The notes: generated by a model not told the origin, from the letters alone. DNA of 64,000 nt from Blattabacterium cuenoti (GCF_014251335.1 NZ_CP059186.1:436289-500288), one strand, 5' to 3'. Positions 1 through 10,097 are shown, counted from the first letter of the stretch. Numbers and translations are program-made.

Positions 1-968
1 ATACGGCTAAAAAAAATGAAACTTATGCAGATATAAGTCTTATAAAAAAAAATAATAAAAAAATAACAACTTTTTTAAGTATAACAAGAGGTTGTAACAA
101 CATGTGTACATTTTGTATCGTACCTTTTACCAGAGGGAGAGAAAGAAGTAGTGATCCATATTCCATAATTAAGGAATGTAAACGTTTATATCATGATGGA
201 TATAAAGAAATCACTCTTTTAGGACAAAATGTAGATTCTTATCTATGGATAAAAGAAGATATGATTAAAAATCAAAAAAATATTGTAGATTTTTCCCGTC
301 TTTTAGATCTTTTAGCTCAAGAAATTCCCTTTATCAGAATTAGATTTTCTACATCTAATCCTCATGATATGTCTGATAAAGTTATAAAAGTAATTTCTAA
401 ACATAGGAATATCTGTAAACATATTCATTTACCTGTTCAATCTGGAAGTAACAAAATACTAAAATTAATGAACAGAAAATATACACGGGAACAATATCTT
501 TCTTTAGTTAAAAAAATTAAAAATATTATACCTGAATGTTCTATTTCTCATGATATTATTACTGGATTTTGTAATGAAAGTGAAAAAGACCATCAGGAAA
601 CTATAAGTTTAATGAATGAAATAAAATATAATTATGGATATATGTTTTCTTATTCTCCTAGACCTGGAACTTATGCATATAGAAAATTAAAGGATAATGT
701 CCCTAAAGATGTAAAAAAAAGACGATTAATAGAAATTATTGATTTACAAAGAAATCATTCATTTTATAGAATGCAAGAGCATTTAGGAAAAATAGAAGAA
801 GTTTTAATAGAAGGAGAATCAAAGAAAAATAATAAATATTGGTATGGGAGAAATACACAAAATCTGATTATAGTATTTCCTAAAAAGGACCTAAATATAG
901 GAGATTTGGTTCATGTAGAGATTACAGATACTACATCTGCAACTTTAATAGGAAAGCTTTGTAAGTGA
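1..968 (+). CDS. miaB: tRNA-2-methylthio-N6-dimethylallyladenosine synthase MiaB (5' end outside window)
   Basis: Radical-SAM methylthiotransferase that adds the 2-methylthio group to i6A37 of tRNAs reading UNN codons; it completes the modification begun by MiaA, also encoded here. The frame is open from the left edge (codons in phase with base 3), so the N-terminal domain is missing. The CxxxCxxC cluster motif is visible with Cys codons at 93, 105 and 114, followed by the family's FTRGRERS-type stretch. A C-terminal TRAM-like region lies at about 777-960. The first internal ATG (102) lies inside the cluster motif and cannot be the true start. A sigma-54 activator follows 17 bases downstream, the usual flavobacterial order. 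Confidence 0.93.
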   Translation, partial: TAKKNETYADISLIKKNNKKITTFLSITRGCNNMCTFCIVPFTRGRERSSDPYSIIKECKRLYHDGYKEITLLGQNVDSYLWIKEDMIKNQKNIVDFSRLLDLLAQEIPFIRIRFSTSNPHDMSDKVIKVISKHRNICKHIHLPVQSGSNKILKLMNRKYTREQYLSLVKKIKNIIPECSISHDIITGFCNESEKDHQETISLMNEIKYNYGYMFSYSPRPGTYAYRKLKDNVPKDVKKRRLIEIIDLQRNHSFYRMQEHLGKIEEVLIEGESKKNNKYWYGRNTQNLIIVFPKKDLNIGDLVHVEITDTTSATLIGKLCK

Positions 969-985
969 TGTAAAAAAATAAAAAC

Positions 986-2227
986 ATGGAATCCATCTTT
1001 ATCCAAAATATAAAAAAAAAATTTGGTATCATTGGATATGATTACGCTTTGCATAGAGCTTTAGAAAAGGTAATACAAGTAGCTCCTACTGATATTTCAG
1101 TATTGGTTCTTGGAGAAAGTGGAGTAGGGAAAGAATTTATACCAAAAATTATTCATCAATATTCTTGTAGAAAACATCACGCTTATATTGCCGTAAACTG
1201 TGGAGCTATTCCAGAAGGAACTATTGATAGTGAACTTTTTGGACATGAAAAGGGGTCTTTTACAGGAGCAACAAGTATGCGTAAAGGTTATTTTGAAGGA
1301 GCAAATGGAGGTACTATATTTTTAGATGAAGTAGGAGAATTACCTTTAACTACGCAAGTTCGTCTTCTTAGAATATTGGAATCTGGAGAATTTATTAAAG
1401 TAGGATCCTCTAAAATTCAAAAAACCAACATACGTATTGTTGCTGCTACTAATTTGAATATGGTAGAATCTATACAAAAAGGAAAATTTAGAGAAGATTT
1501 ATATTATCGTCTAAATACAGTTCAGATCAATGTTCCTCCTTTACGTTTCCGTAAAAATGATATAAAATTCTTATTTAAAAAATTTTCCAATGATTTTGCA
1601 GAAAAATATCATATGCCTCCAGTAAAGCTTACTGAAGAATCTTTAAAATATTTGGAAAATTATTCTTGGCCTGGTAATATCAGACAATTAAAAAATCTTA
1701 TAGAACAAATTTCTGTAGTGGAAACTAAACGTGAAATTTCTATAGAAAAATTAAAAGAATATATTCCAGAAAATATTCCATCGATATCTTTTTCTAATAA
1801 TGTTATAGAAACATCTTTTCATGATAGAGAAAGAGATTTTCTTTATAAAATTCTATTTGACATGAAAAAAAATTTGAATGATTTAAAAAATATTACATTT
1901 CAATTAATTAAAAATAATTCTAACACTAGATTTATTGAAGAAAATCAACCTCTTATGGAAAAAGTTTTTGGAAAAATGATTCATAATAGAGAAGATTCAA
2001 TTTTTCAATTAGAAGATTCATCTAAATCTGAAGAAGATTTAGACTATGAAGAAGTAGAAGAAGATTTATCTAAAAATGAACTATCTTCTTTTTCTTTACA
2101 AAAAAAAGAAATTGAATTTATACAAAAAGCTTTGAAGAAAAATAATGGAAAAAGAAGAAAAGCTGCAAAAGAATTAGGAATTTCAGAAAGAACATTATAC
2201 AGAAAAATTAAACAGTATGGTTTATAA
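986..2227 (+). CDS. sigma-54 interacting transcriptional activator (AAA+ plus Fis-type HTH)
   Basis: Enhancer-binding protein that uses ATP hydrolysis to open sigma-54 promoters. The 413-residue product starts directly with the AAA+ domain: Walker A GESGVGKE at 43-50, the sigma-54 contact loop as GSFTGA at 90-95 (the usual form is GAFTGA), and Walker B with GTIFLDEVGE near 109-118. There is no receiver or other sensor domain at the N-terminus. An acidic Glu/Asp-rich linker (about 335-365) precedes a C-terminal Fis-like helix-turn-helix (about 384-413). It lies between miaB and lptE, and its end overlaps lptE by 11 bases, so they are probably cotranscribed. Whether an rpoN gene exists is not visible here. 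Confidence 0.88.
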   Translation: MESIFIQNIKKKFGIIGYDYALHRALEKVIQVAPTDISVLVLGESGVGKEFIPKIIHQYSCRKHHAYIAVNCGAIPEGTIDSELFGHEKGSFTGATSMRKGYFEGANGGTIFLDEVGELPLTTQVRLLRILESGEFIKVGSSKIQKTNIRIVAATNLNMVESIQKGKFREDLYYRLNTVQINVPPLRFRKNDIKFLFKKFSNDFAEKYHMPPVKLTEESLKYLENYSWPGNIRQLKNLIEQISVVETKREISIEKLKEYIPENIPSISFSNNVIETSFHDRERDFLYKILFDMKKNLNDLKNITFQLIKNNSNTRFIEENQPLMEKVFGKMIHNREDSIFQLEDSSKSEEDLDYEEVEEDLSKNELSSFSLQKKEIEFIQKALKKNNGKRRKAAKELGISERTLYRKIKQYGL

Positions 2228-2732
2228 AAAATTTTTTTTTGTTTTTATTTTCATATTTTTTATGACAATTACAATTAGTTGTTATCATTCATCTATTTCA
2301 TCATTTTTTGATACAAAAAAAACAATAGAGATCGGGGAATTTTCAGAAAATATTAATATACCTAGGAGATCCATTTCATTTGATTTTAAAAAAAGTATTG
2401 AAGATTATATTATGAAACATAATCCTTCCAATTTAGTCCTAAGGAATGGAGATGTTGTATTAGAAGGTGTATTTTTGAATTACGCAATTATACCATTGGA
2501 TAATTTTCCGTTGAAAAAAATTAAAGTGACAGCAAAAATATATTACATAGATAATTCTGAACCAGAAAAAAATTGGGAAGAATCTTTTGTTGTATCTGAA
2601 GTATTTTTCAATAATAAAAAAAATCTTTTTTCTAAAAAAATTATTGATAAAATTATAGAAAAATTAACAATTCAAGTATATCATAAAATATTTCACGATT
2701 CTAATGATGATTGGTCGTATAGTAAAAAATAA
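2217..2732 (+). CDS. lptE: LptE-like LPS-assembly lipoprotein
   Basis: Outer-membrane lipoprotein expected to plug LptD during lipopolysaccharide insertion. The 171-residue product has a hydrophobic signal segment (about 5-20) ending in a lipobox, TISC, with the lipidated Cys at residue 22. The rest is a small soluble domain with strand-rich segments. Sequence identity is weak by eye; the assignment leans on the lipobox, the size and the position between the sigma-54 activator and secG, where flavobacteria carry lptE. The ATG lies 11 bases inside the preceding gene, consistent with coupled translation. The symbol rests on context as much as on sequence. Confidence 0.7.
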   Translation: MVYKKFFFVFIFIFFMTITISCYHSSISSFFDTKKTIEIGEFSENINIPRRSISFDFKKSIEDYIMKHNPSNLVLRNGDVVLEGVFLNYAIIPLDNFPLKKIKVTAKIYYIDNSEPEKNWEESFVVSEVFFNNKKNLFSKKIIDKIIEKLTIQVYHKIFHDSNDDWSYSKK

Positions 2733-2750
2733 GCATAGAATATCATAATT

Positions 2751-2996
2751 ATGGAAAATATATCCATAATCATATTTGGTTTTTTTATTATTATAGTATG
2801 TCTTTTACTTATATTGGTTATTTTAATACAAAACCCTAAAAAAGAAAGTATTCATCAATCTTTTATGGATAAGAATTTTAGATTTTTTGGAATTAAGAGA
2901 ACGAACACATTTTTGGAAAATGTTACTTGGTTTTTATCCATTGTTATATTTTTTTTGATTCTATTTTTCAATTTTTTACTAAAATCAAAATATTGA
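2751..2996 (+). CDS. secG: preprotein translocase subunit SecG
   Basis: Small accessory subunit of the SecYEG inner-membrane channel. The 81 residues form two transmembrane helices (about 4-26 and 58-78) around a short polar loop. The ILIQNPKKES segment after helix 1 matches the family's conserved ILIQNPKGGG region, although the usual glycines are lost. The second helix begins with the typical TWFL. It starts 18 bases after lptE and is the last gene before the groESL regulatory gap. Confidence 0.85.
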   Translation: MENISIIIFGFFIIIVCLLLILVILIQNPKKESIHQSFMDKNFRFFGIKRTNTFLENVTWFLSIVIFFLILFFNFLLKSKY

Positions 2997-3012
2997 ATCG
3001 AATTGAATAAGT

Positions 3013-3027
3013 ATGTCATAATGACAT
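3013..3027. promoter_or_regulatory. palindromic candidate operator upstream of groES
   Basis: ATGTCAT-A-ATGACAT is a perfect 7-bp inverted repeat with a one-base spacer, about 100 bases before the groES ATG and 17 bases after the secG stop. Its size and symmetry suit a dimeric repressor site. It is not a CIRCE (TTAGCACTC-N9-GAGTGCTAA) or HAIR element. No regulator can be named from the sequence. Confidence 0.4.
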
Positions 3028-3042
3028 TCAACAATATTGATT

Positions 3043-3071
3043 AAATGAAAAAAATTTAAATTTTTTCATTT
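3043..3071. repeat. AT-only inverted repeat (hairpin) between secG and groES
   Basis: Arms AAATGAAAAAA (3043-3053) and TTTTTTCATTT (3061-3071) are perfect complements around the 7-base loop ATTTAAA. It could be a terminator for the lptE-secG unit or a 5'-leader hairpin of groESL. There is only one G:C pair per arm, so its thermal stability is modest. Confidence 0.45.
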
Positions 3072-3127
3072 GGCATGTTTTTGGCTTTGAACGATTAGAA
3101 CTGTTAACCTTAAAAATTATTTATAAT

Positions 3128-3406
3128 ATGGTGGAAGTAAAGATTAAACCTTTAGCAGATCGTGTTCTTGTGCAACCTGATCCTGCTGAAACAAAAACCG
3201 CTTCAGGTATTATTATTCCTGATACAGCAAAAGAAAAACCACAAAAAGGGACTATAATAGCAGTAGGGAAAGGGAAGAAAGATGAACCTATGAATTTAAA
3301 AGAAGGAGATAGAGTTTTATATGGAAAATATTCTGGTACAGAATTAAAATGGGAAGGAGAAGAATATCTCATCATGCGAGAATCTGATGTTATAGCTATC
3401 ATATGA
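3128..3406 (+). CDS. groES: co-chaperonin GroES
   Basis: Heptameric lid of the GroEL chaperonin. The 92-residue product starts [17 protein letters not shown] and has the mobile-loop region near 24-34 ([11 protein letters not shown]), both diagnostic, and normal family length. groEL begins 48 bases downstream. The 131-base gap upstream contains a 15-bp palindrome and an AT-only hairpin, suggesting that groESL has its own control region separate from secG. Confidence 0.97.
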   Translation: MVEVKIKPLADRVLVQPDPAETKTASGIIIPDTAKEKPQKGTIIAVGKGKKDEPMNLKEGDRVLYGKYSGTELKWEGEEYLIMRESDVIAII

Positions 3407-3448
3407 TTCATATAATTTATTCAATAAGACAAATTCATTAAAATTTAA

Positions 3449-5098
<1,650 letters not shown>

Positions 5099-5110
5099 GA
5101 AAAAATTCAA

Positions 5111-5146
5111 AAAAAAATAGTGTCTTATTTTAGGCACTATTTTTTT
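5111..5146. terminator. bidirectional rho-independent terminator between groEL and kdsC
   Basis: A perfect 12-bp stem pairs AAAAAAATAGTG (5111-5122) with CACTATTTTTTT (5135-5146) around a 12-base loop. Each strand ends in a T run, so it can stop both groEL (+) and the convergent phosphatase gene (-). Confidence 0.85.
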
Positions 5147-5168
5147 AATTAAAAATCTTTCTAATTTC

Positions 5169-5678
5169 TTAATACCAGTTTTTCTGAATTTTTAAAGTTT
5201 GTTCAATGACGTCTCTTACACATCCCCTTCCCCCTTTTTTTGGGGAAATATACTTAGATACATCTTTAACTTCTTGAACCGCATCTATTGGAGAACAAGG
5301 CAATGCTACAGACTTCATTATCTCAATATCAGGAATATCATCTCCCATATAGAGAACTTTTTTCTTAGTAATATTCAAAATATTGCAATATTCATCCAAA
5401 TATTTTTTTTTATTATCTACTCCTTGATAAATATAACGAATATTTAATCCTCTCAAACGTCTAAAAACCATCAAATCAGATCCTCTTGTTATAATACATA
5501 AATTATATCCTTTTTTTTTTGCCAATTGCATTGCATATCCATCTTTAGCAAACATTTGTCTAACCAGATTTCCATCTGGAAATAAATTCAAAGTACAGTC
5601 AGTCAATACTCCATCTACATCAAATATGAAAGTATTAATATCATTCATTATACTTATATAATTTTTCATATATTCCAT
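5169..5678 (-). CDS. kdsC: KdsC-like 3-deoxy-D-manno-octulosonate-8-phosphate phosphatase (HAD family)
   Basis: HAD phosphatase expected to release Kdo from Kdo-8-phosphate for lipid A/LPS synthesis. The 169-residue product carries the catalytic DVDGVLTD motif (residues 20-27), a Thr motif (IITRGSD), and the GDDIPDIEIM metal-binding motif, and has no cap domain, as in the KdsC subfamily. A second Met at residue 11 (base 5648) is an equally good start and would remove a nonconserved leader. It is convergent with groEL across a terminator. HAD substrate assignment by eye is moderate; N-acylneuraminate-9-phosphate phosphatase-like proteins share the fold. Confidence 0.85.
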   Translation of the reverse strand: MEYMKNYISIMNDINTFIFDVDGVLTDCTLNLFPDGNLVRQMFAKDGYAMQLAKKKGYNLCIITRGSDLMVFRRLRGLNIRYIYQGVDNKKKYLDEYCNILNITKKKVLYMGDDIPDIEIMKSVALPCSPIDAVQEVKDVSKYISPKKGGRGCVRDVIEQTLKIQKNWY

Positions 5679-5833
5679 TAAACATAATAAAAATAATCAC
5701 CTTATTTCATTCATAGTCGTTTTATATTAATTATATATAGAAAATAACTAAAATACTTAATCAAATAAAATTTAAAAAAATAAAATTATAAAATTAACGA
5801 CATCCTAATCTAATAATCATTTTTTATATGACA

Positions 5834-6229
5834 TTAAATATCTTCAAAATTAAGATTTGTAAAATTTTTTATTTCTGATGTCTTTTTTTGTTGTACATCC
5901 TTCATTTCTTGATTGTATGTAGTATGATTTTTAAAATCTTTTTGATGTCGTTCTGAAATAACTTCTCTTCCCTTTTCATTAATAATAAATCGAATCATAT
6001 CATCAAGTATGCTTTGGAACTTGGAAAAATCTTCTTTGTACAAATAAATTTTGTGTTTTTTATAAGTTATTTCTCCTGTTTCAGTAAAATTTTTCTTACT
6101 TTCAGTTATAGTCAAATAATAATCACCAGCTCTTGTTTCTCTAGCATCAAAAAAGTAAGTACGACTACCAGTTTTTAGAGTTCGTGAACAAATTTCATTT
6201 CTTTCTTTGATATTTTCTTTTTCGTCCAT
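5834..6229 (-). CDS. PUR-family (DUF3276) nucleic-acid-binding protein
   Basis: Small protein of the Bacteroidetes PUR-alpha-like family, thought to bind single-stranded DNA/RNA. The recognisable core is RTYFFDARETRAGDYYLTIT (residues 23-42), followed by KKNF and the KHKIYLYKEDFSKF strand-helix unit, the family's hallmark. The C-terminal third (about 95-131) is polar and probably disordered. It lies alone on the minus strand, 155 bases upstream of kdsC and 94 bases downstream of the ABC exporter gene. The function in this organism is unknown. Confidence 0.8.
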   Translation of the reverse strand: MDEKENIKERNEICSRTLKTGSRTYFFDARETRAGDYYLTITESKKNFTETGEITYKKHKIYLYKEDFSKFQSILDDMIRFIINEKGREVISERHQKDFKNHTTYNQEMKDVQQKKTSEIKNFTNLNFEDI

Positions 6230-6307
6230 TTCAAAAAATATTATAATCCTAATTAAGCAAATCTAAACAAAAAAAATGGTCCATACTATTTTTTTTATTA
6301 TAATTAT

Positions 6308-6323
6308 TCAAAATTAATTTTGA
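6308..6323. repeat. 16-bp perfect palindrome after the ABC exporter stop
   Basis: TCAAAATTAATTTTGA is its own reverse complement and directly abuts the ABC exporter's stop codon. It may act as a weak terminator. It also contains a TAATTTTG box (Bacteroidetes -7 type) on each strand. Chance occurrence in AT-rich DNA cannot be excluded. Confidence 0.3.
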
Positions 6324-8084
6324 CTAAAAAATATTATGATCTTCAATTTTGTATATTTTTCCGTTTTTCAAAACAATAAACAAATCGAAATCAGAAATAT
6401 AGGAAGTATCATGAGTTATAATAATAATAGTGCTATATTTCATTTTTTCTTTAACATAACGAATGATTGATTTTCTAGTTTTTTGATCTATAGCAGAAAA
6501 ACTGTCATCAAATATAAGAATTTTTGGGCTTTTTATGATAGCTCTGGCTATACATATTCTTTGTTTTTGACCTCCAGATAAAGTAATTCCTCTTTCTCCT
6601 ATAATGGTTTCATATCCATTTTTAAAATTTAAAATATCATTTTCTATCATAGCGATTCTAGCTGCATCATATACTTTATATGGAGCAACTTTATACACAC
6701 TTCCTAAAGCTATATTATTATAAATAGAATCTGAAAAAAGAAAAGATTCTTGAGGAACATAACCAATGTTGTTTCTAAAATCATATAAATTATGATTTTT
6801 TAAAGATAAATTGTCTATTAATATCTTTCCTTTATACGGATCATATAAACGAGAGATTAATCTTCCTATAGTTGTTTTTCCTGATCCTGTTTCTCCTGTT
6901 AAAATTAAAGTTTTTCCTTTCATTAAAGTAAATGATATCTTATTAACTATAAGTGTATGATTTCGATTTTTTTGTTTTATATCATGCTTACTGACACTGT
7001 TATAGTAAAAAAAACTCACATTTTTAAATTGAATTTTTCCAAAAATTTTTGTTTTTATCAAATTATTATTCAATATTTCAGGTTTTTCTTTCAAAAATTC
7101 ACTAATACGAGTTTGCGATACTTTAGCTCTTTCTGAAATAGAAACTACCCATCCTAATATAATAAAAGGAAAGATTAAAACATTGATATATGTAAAAAAT
7201 TCAGCAATAGTTCCAATTTCTTTTATTTCTCCTTCAAAGTATTTTTTACCACCAAAAAAAAGAATTAATAAATGACAAGTTCCTATGAAAAATATAATAA
7301 TAGAAGATAATAAAGTGTCAATTCTAGCTAATTCTATATTTTTTTTTTGATATTTTAATATAATTTTTTTATGTTTTTCTTGAAAAAAAGATTCTGATAC
7401 AAATGATTTAATAATATGAATTCCTGAAAAAGTTTCTTGTATAAAAGAACAGATAAGAGACTGACAAGTTTGAACCTCTTCGCTTTTATTTGTGATATAA
7501 ACACTAAGATAATAGATAGAAATAAAAAGAATAGGAATGGGCAAAATTACATAGAAAGTCAATATTTTGTTAATTCGTAACATTTGCATAAAAACCATAA
7601 AAAAAAGAGTTATAAGATTTAAAAAATACATCATTCCAGGACCTATATATTGTCTTATAAAAGAAACATCCTCTGTAAGACGATTCATTAAATCTCCTGT
7701 AGAATTTTTTTTATAAAAAGACAAACTTAATTTTTGATAATGTGAGAAAATTTCATTTTTTATATCAAATTCTATCATTCTAGATGTAGTAATTATACAT
7801 TGTCGCATATGATATTTGACAAATCCACCTATAATCGGAACTATCAATATAATACTGGTATAAATACAAATATCTTTTTTTAAAGATAGAGAAAGAGAAT
7901 TTGATGTATTTGAAAAATCTGTAAATATATTTTTTATGGTATTAACAGACTTTCCTATATAAGGAATAGGAAGTAGAGTTAAAATATTTGATATTAAAAT
8001 TAGTAAAAATCCTATACACAAACGTAATTTGTACCTTTGACAGTATCTTTTGCTAAAAGCAAATAAACCACTCATATAACACAC
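6324..8084 (-). CDS. ABC exporter, MsbA/MdlB-like half transporter
   Basis: Fused permease-ATPase of the type-IV ABC exporter fold, likely moving a lipid or other hydrophobic substrate across the inner membrane. About six transmembrane helices lie in residues 15-315, and the nucleotide-binding domain runs from about 350 to 586. Walker A is GETGSGKTT (397-405), the signature LSGGQ (502-506), and Walker B ILIFDD (522-527). The residue after the Walker B Asp is Asp rather than the catalytic Glu, a form seen in one half of heterodimeric exporters. The true start is probably the Met at 8075 (MSGLFAF), not 8084. The substrate cannot be told. Confidence 0.85.
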   Translation of the reverse strand: MCYMSGLFAFSKRYCQRYKLRLCIGFLLILISNILTLLPIPYIGKSVNTIKNIFTDFSNTSNSLSLSLKKDICIYTSIILIVPIIGGFVKYHMRQCIITTSRMIEFDIKNEIFSHYQKLSLSFYKKNSTGDLMNRLTEDVSFIRQYIGPGMMYFLNLITLFFMVFMQMLRINKILTFYVILPIPILFISIYYLSVYITNKSEEVQTCQSLICSFIQETFSGIHIIKSFVSESFFQEKHKKIILKYQKKNIELARIDTLLSSIIIFFIGTCHLLILFFGGKKYFEGEIKEIGTIAEFFTYINVLIFPFIILGWVVSISERAKVSQTRISEFLKEKPEILNNNLIKTKIFGKIQFKNVSFFYYNSVSKHDIKQKNRNHTLIVNKISFTLMKGKTLILTGETGSGKTTIGRLISRLYDPYKGKILIDNLSLKNHNLYDFRNNIGYVPQESFLFSDSIYNNIALGSVYKVAPYKVYDAARIAMIENDILNFKNGYETIIGERGITLSGGQKQRICIARAIIKSPKILIFDDSFSAIDQKTRKSIIRYVKEKMKYSTIIIITHDTSYISDFDLFIVLKNGKIYKIEDHNIF

Positions 8085-8091
8085 AAAAATA

Positions 8092-8108
8092 CAAACTTTT
8101 TAAGTTTG
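8092..8108 (+). promoter_or_regulatory. inverted repeat containing a -7 box upstream of nusB
   Basis: CAAACTT-TTT-AAGTTTG is a perfect 7-bp inverted repeat. Its right part, TAAGTTTG (8101-8108), matches the Bacteroidetes -7 consensus TAnnTTTG about 70 bases before nusB. No TTTG -33 box is present at the right distance, so it is a candidate only. Confidence 0.35.
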
Positions 8109-8177
8109 ATTTTTTATTTATATAATTGTACGAAAAATTTTGTCGTGCATAGAAAATCAACATGATTATAACAAAAA

Positions 8178-9128
8178 ATGTCAATCAGACGACACTTTAG
8201 AATAAGAAGTTTACAATTTTTATATGCTCAACATTTATCTAAAATGGATTCAAATAAAGTTGAAGCAAATATGCTTCAAAGTATTGAATCATTGCACAAT
8301 CTGTATATTTTTCTTCTCTACTTAATTCTAAAAATTAGAGAAAAAGCTTTAAAAAAAATAAAAAAAAACTTACATGATGATAGTCAAACAGATATTATAC
8401 AAAAAGTTGCATATAATTCAGTGATAAAAATATTATCTAAAAATAAATATTTAATAGAAGAATATCGTTCTACAAGAAAAAAAGATTCAGGAAAAATTTT
8501 ATGGAATCAACAAGACGAATATATTTTTCTTTTATTGAAGGAAATGCAAAAATCAAATTTTTGTAAGAAATTTTCTTTTAGAGTATCATGTTCTTCATTT
8601 GAAGAAGAAAAAAGATTTATAATAAAATATTATAAAAATTTTGTAATTCCCAATAAAAAATTAATAGAAAATATAGAAGATTTCTATTATTTTAATGGAG
8701 AAGAAGATTTATACATAGCTCATACTATGGTATGTAAAACTTTACAGTTTATTAATCATTCTACTCCTAAAAATTTTAAATTATATAATATTTATAAAAA
8801 CAATGAAAATAAAAAATTTATCATCGATTTGTATCGAAATACAATTTTTCATAAAGAAGAATTTAATAATTTAATTAATGATACATCAAATAATTGGGAT
8901 ATAAAAAGAATAGCAGTTATAGATTTAATTATATTGCAAATGGCTATTTGCGAATTTTTATATTTTCCAAATATACCTCCTAAAGCAACTATGAATGAGT
9001 ATATAGAAATTACAAAAATATTTTGTATGGAAAAAAGTAAAATTTTTATTAATGGTATATTAGATCAAATATTTAAATTTTTGTATAAAGAAAATAAAAT
9101 ATTCAAAATAGGAAAAGGACTCATGTAA
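8178..9128 (+). CDS. nusB: transcription antitermination factor NusB (long Bacteroidetes form)
   Basis: RNA-binding factor of the rRNA antitermination complex. The 316-residue product is about twice the length of E. coli NusB, as in other Bacteroidetes: MSIRRHFRIRSLQFLYA at the start is the family opening, and the C-terminal half (about 215-300) has the NusB helical fold with WDIKRIAVIDLIILQMAICE. The middle is poorly conserved and Lys/Asn-rich. yajC follows after 29 bases. It is divergent from the ABC exporter. Confidence 0.9.
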   Translation: MSIRRHFRIRSLQFLYAQHLSKMDSNKVEANMLQSIESLHNLYIFLLYLILKIREKALKKIKKNLHDDSQTDIIQKVAYNSVIKILSKNKYLIEEYRSTRKKDSGKILWNQQDEYIFLLLKEMQKSNFCKKFSFRVSCSSFEEEKRFIIKYYKNFVIPNKKLIENIEDFYYFNGEEDLYIAHTMVCKTLQFINHSTPKNFKLYNIYKNNENKKFIIDLYRNTIFHKEEFNNLINDTSNNWDIKRIAVIDLIILQMAICEFLYFPNIPPKATMNEYIEITKIFCMEKSKIFINGILDQIFKFLYKENKIFKIGKGLM

Positions 9129-9157
9129 ACTTACTTAAATAAAATATTATAATATTT

Positions 9158-9487
9158 ATGTTTCTTTCATTACAACAAAATTCTATTGCAAATACCATTT
9201 GGATGTTTGTATTGATTTTCATTATATTTTATTTTTTTATGATACGTCCCCAAATAAAAAAGCAAAAAATTGAAAAACAGTTTCAAGAAAATTTAAAAAA
9301 AGGAAATTATATAGTGACAAATTCAGGAATACATGGTAAAATTATAGATATTACAGATCATTTTTGTATACTAGAAACTATTACAGGAAAAATAAAACTT
9401 GAAAAAAATACAATTTCAAAAGAATTAACCCAATTACGTTATAATAACAATACTATAATAGATAATGATAAAAAAAACAGAGAATAG
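9158..9487 (+). CDS. yajC: preprotein translocase accessory subunit YajC
   Basis: Single-pass membrane protein associated with SecDF-YidC. The 109 residues hold one transmembrane helix (about 13-31), the conserved FFMIRPQ.KKQK motif right after it, and a small cytosolic domain with GIHGKI and LE..TGKIKL strands. Its last 23 bases overlap coaE in another frame, pointing to one nusB-yajC-coaE unit. Confidence 0.93.
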   Translation: MFLSLQQNSIANTIWMFVLIFIIFYFFMIRPQIKKQKIEKQFQENLKKGNYIVTNSGIHGKIIDITDHFCILETITGKIKLEKNTISKELTQLRYNNNTIIDNDKKNRE

Positions 9488-10097
9488 AAAAACAAAATTA
9501 ATAGGAATAACGGGAAAAATGGGATCTGGTAAAAGTTTATTTTCTTCTTTTTTTAAAAAAAAAGGAATTCCTGTTTATTCTTCAGATAAACAAGGAAAAA
9601 TATTGATGAATCAAATAGGAATTATAAAAAAAAATATTATAAAATGTTTTGGGAAAGATTCTTATAAGGAAAATAAAATAAATAAAACTTTTTTATCTAA
9701 AATCGTATTTCGAAATCCTATAGCCTTAAAATTATTATGTAAAATAATACATCCATGGATATCCCTTGATTTTAAACAGTGGATGTATATGCATAAACAA
9801 CATATATATGTAATAAAAGAATCTGCTATATTATTTGAAAGTAAAAGTTATAAAGAATGTGATTTTATTATCACTATAACTTCCCCAAAAAAAAATATAA
9901 TGGAAAGAGTAATAAAAAGAGATAATTTAAATGAAGATCAAATTATAGATCGTTTAAAAAATCAAATATCTAATAGAAAAAGAGTAAAAAAATCAAATTT
10001 TGTAATTAAAAATTATTTATCCGCATGTTCTTTACAAGAAGAGGCAAATAAAATACATGAACTATTAGAAAATATAGTTGTACGAAAAAATTATTAA
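9465..10097 (+). CDS. coaE: dephospho-CoA kinase
   Basis: Last step of coenzyme A synthesis: ATP-dependent phosphorylation of the dephospho-CoA ribose. The 210-residue product has the P-loop GKMGSGKS (17-24) after a LIGITG strand, an Asp in SSDKQ, a lid region, and the C-terminal R..NQ segment (DRLKNQISNRKR) typical of CoaE. The start codon lies 23 bases inside yajC; the next upstream region offers no alternative in frame. A ribosomal protein THX gene begins 9 bases downstream. Confidence 0.92.
   Translation: MIKKTENRKTKLIGITGKMGSGKSLFSSFFKKKGIPVYSSDKQGKILMNQIGIIKKNIIKCFGKDSYKENKINKTFLSKIVFRNPIALKLLCKIIHPWISLDFKQWMYMHKQHIYVIKESAILFESKSYKECDFIITITSPKKNIMERVIKRDNLNEDQIIDRLKNQISNRKRVKKSNFVIKNYLSACSLQEEANKIHELLENIVVRKNY

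Noticed and set aside
3082..3103. TGGCTTTG and TAGAACTG as groES -7 boxes
   Set aside because: Each departs from TAnnTTTG and has no TTTG at 17-21 bases upstream; too weak to list.
3121..3411. 96-codon open frame opposite groES
   Set aside because: Complete shadow of a conserved gene with no homology of its own; similar shadows lie opposite groEL and rpoB.
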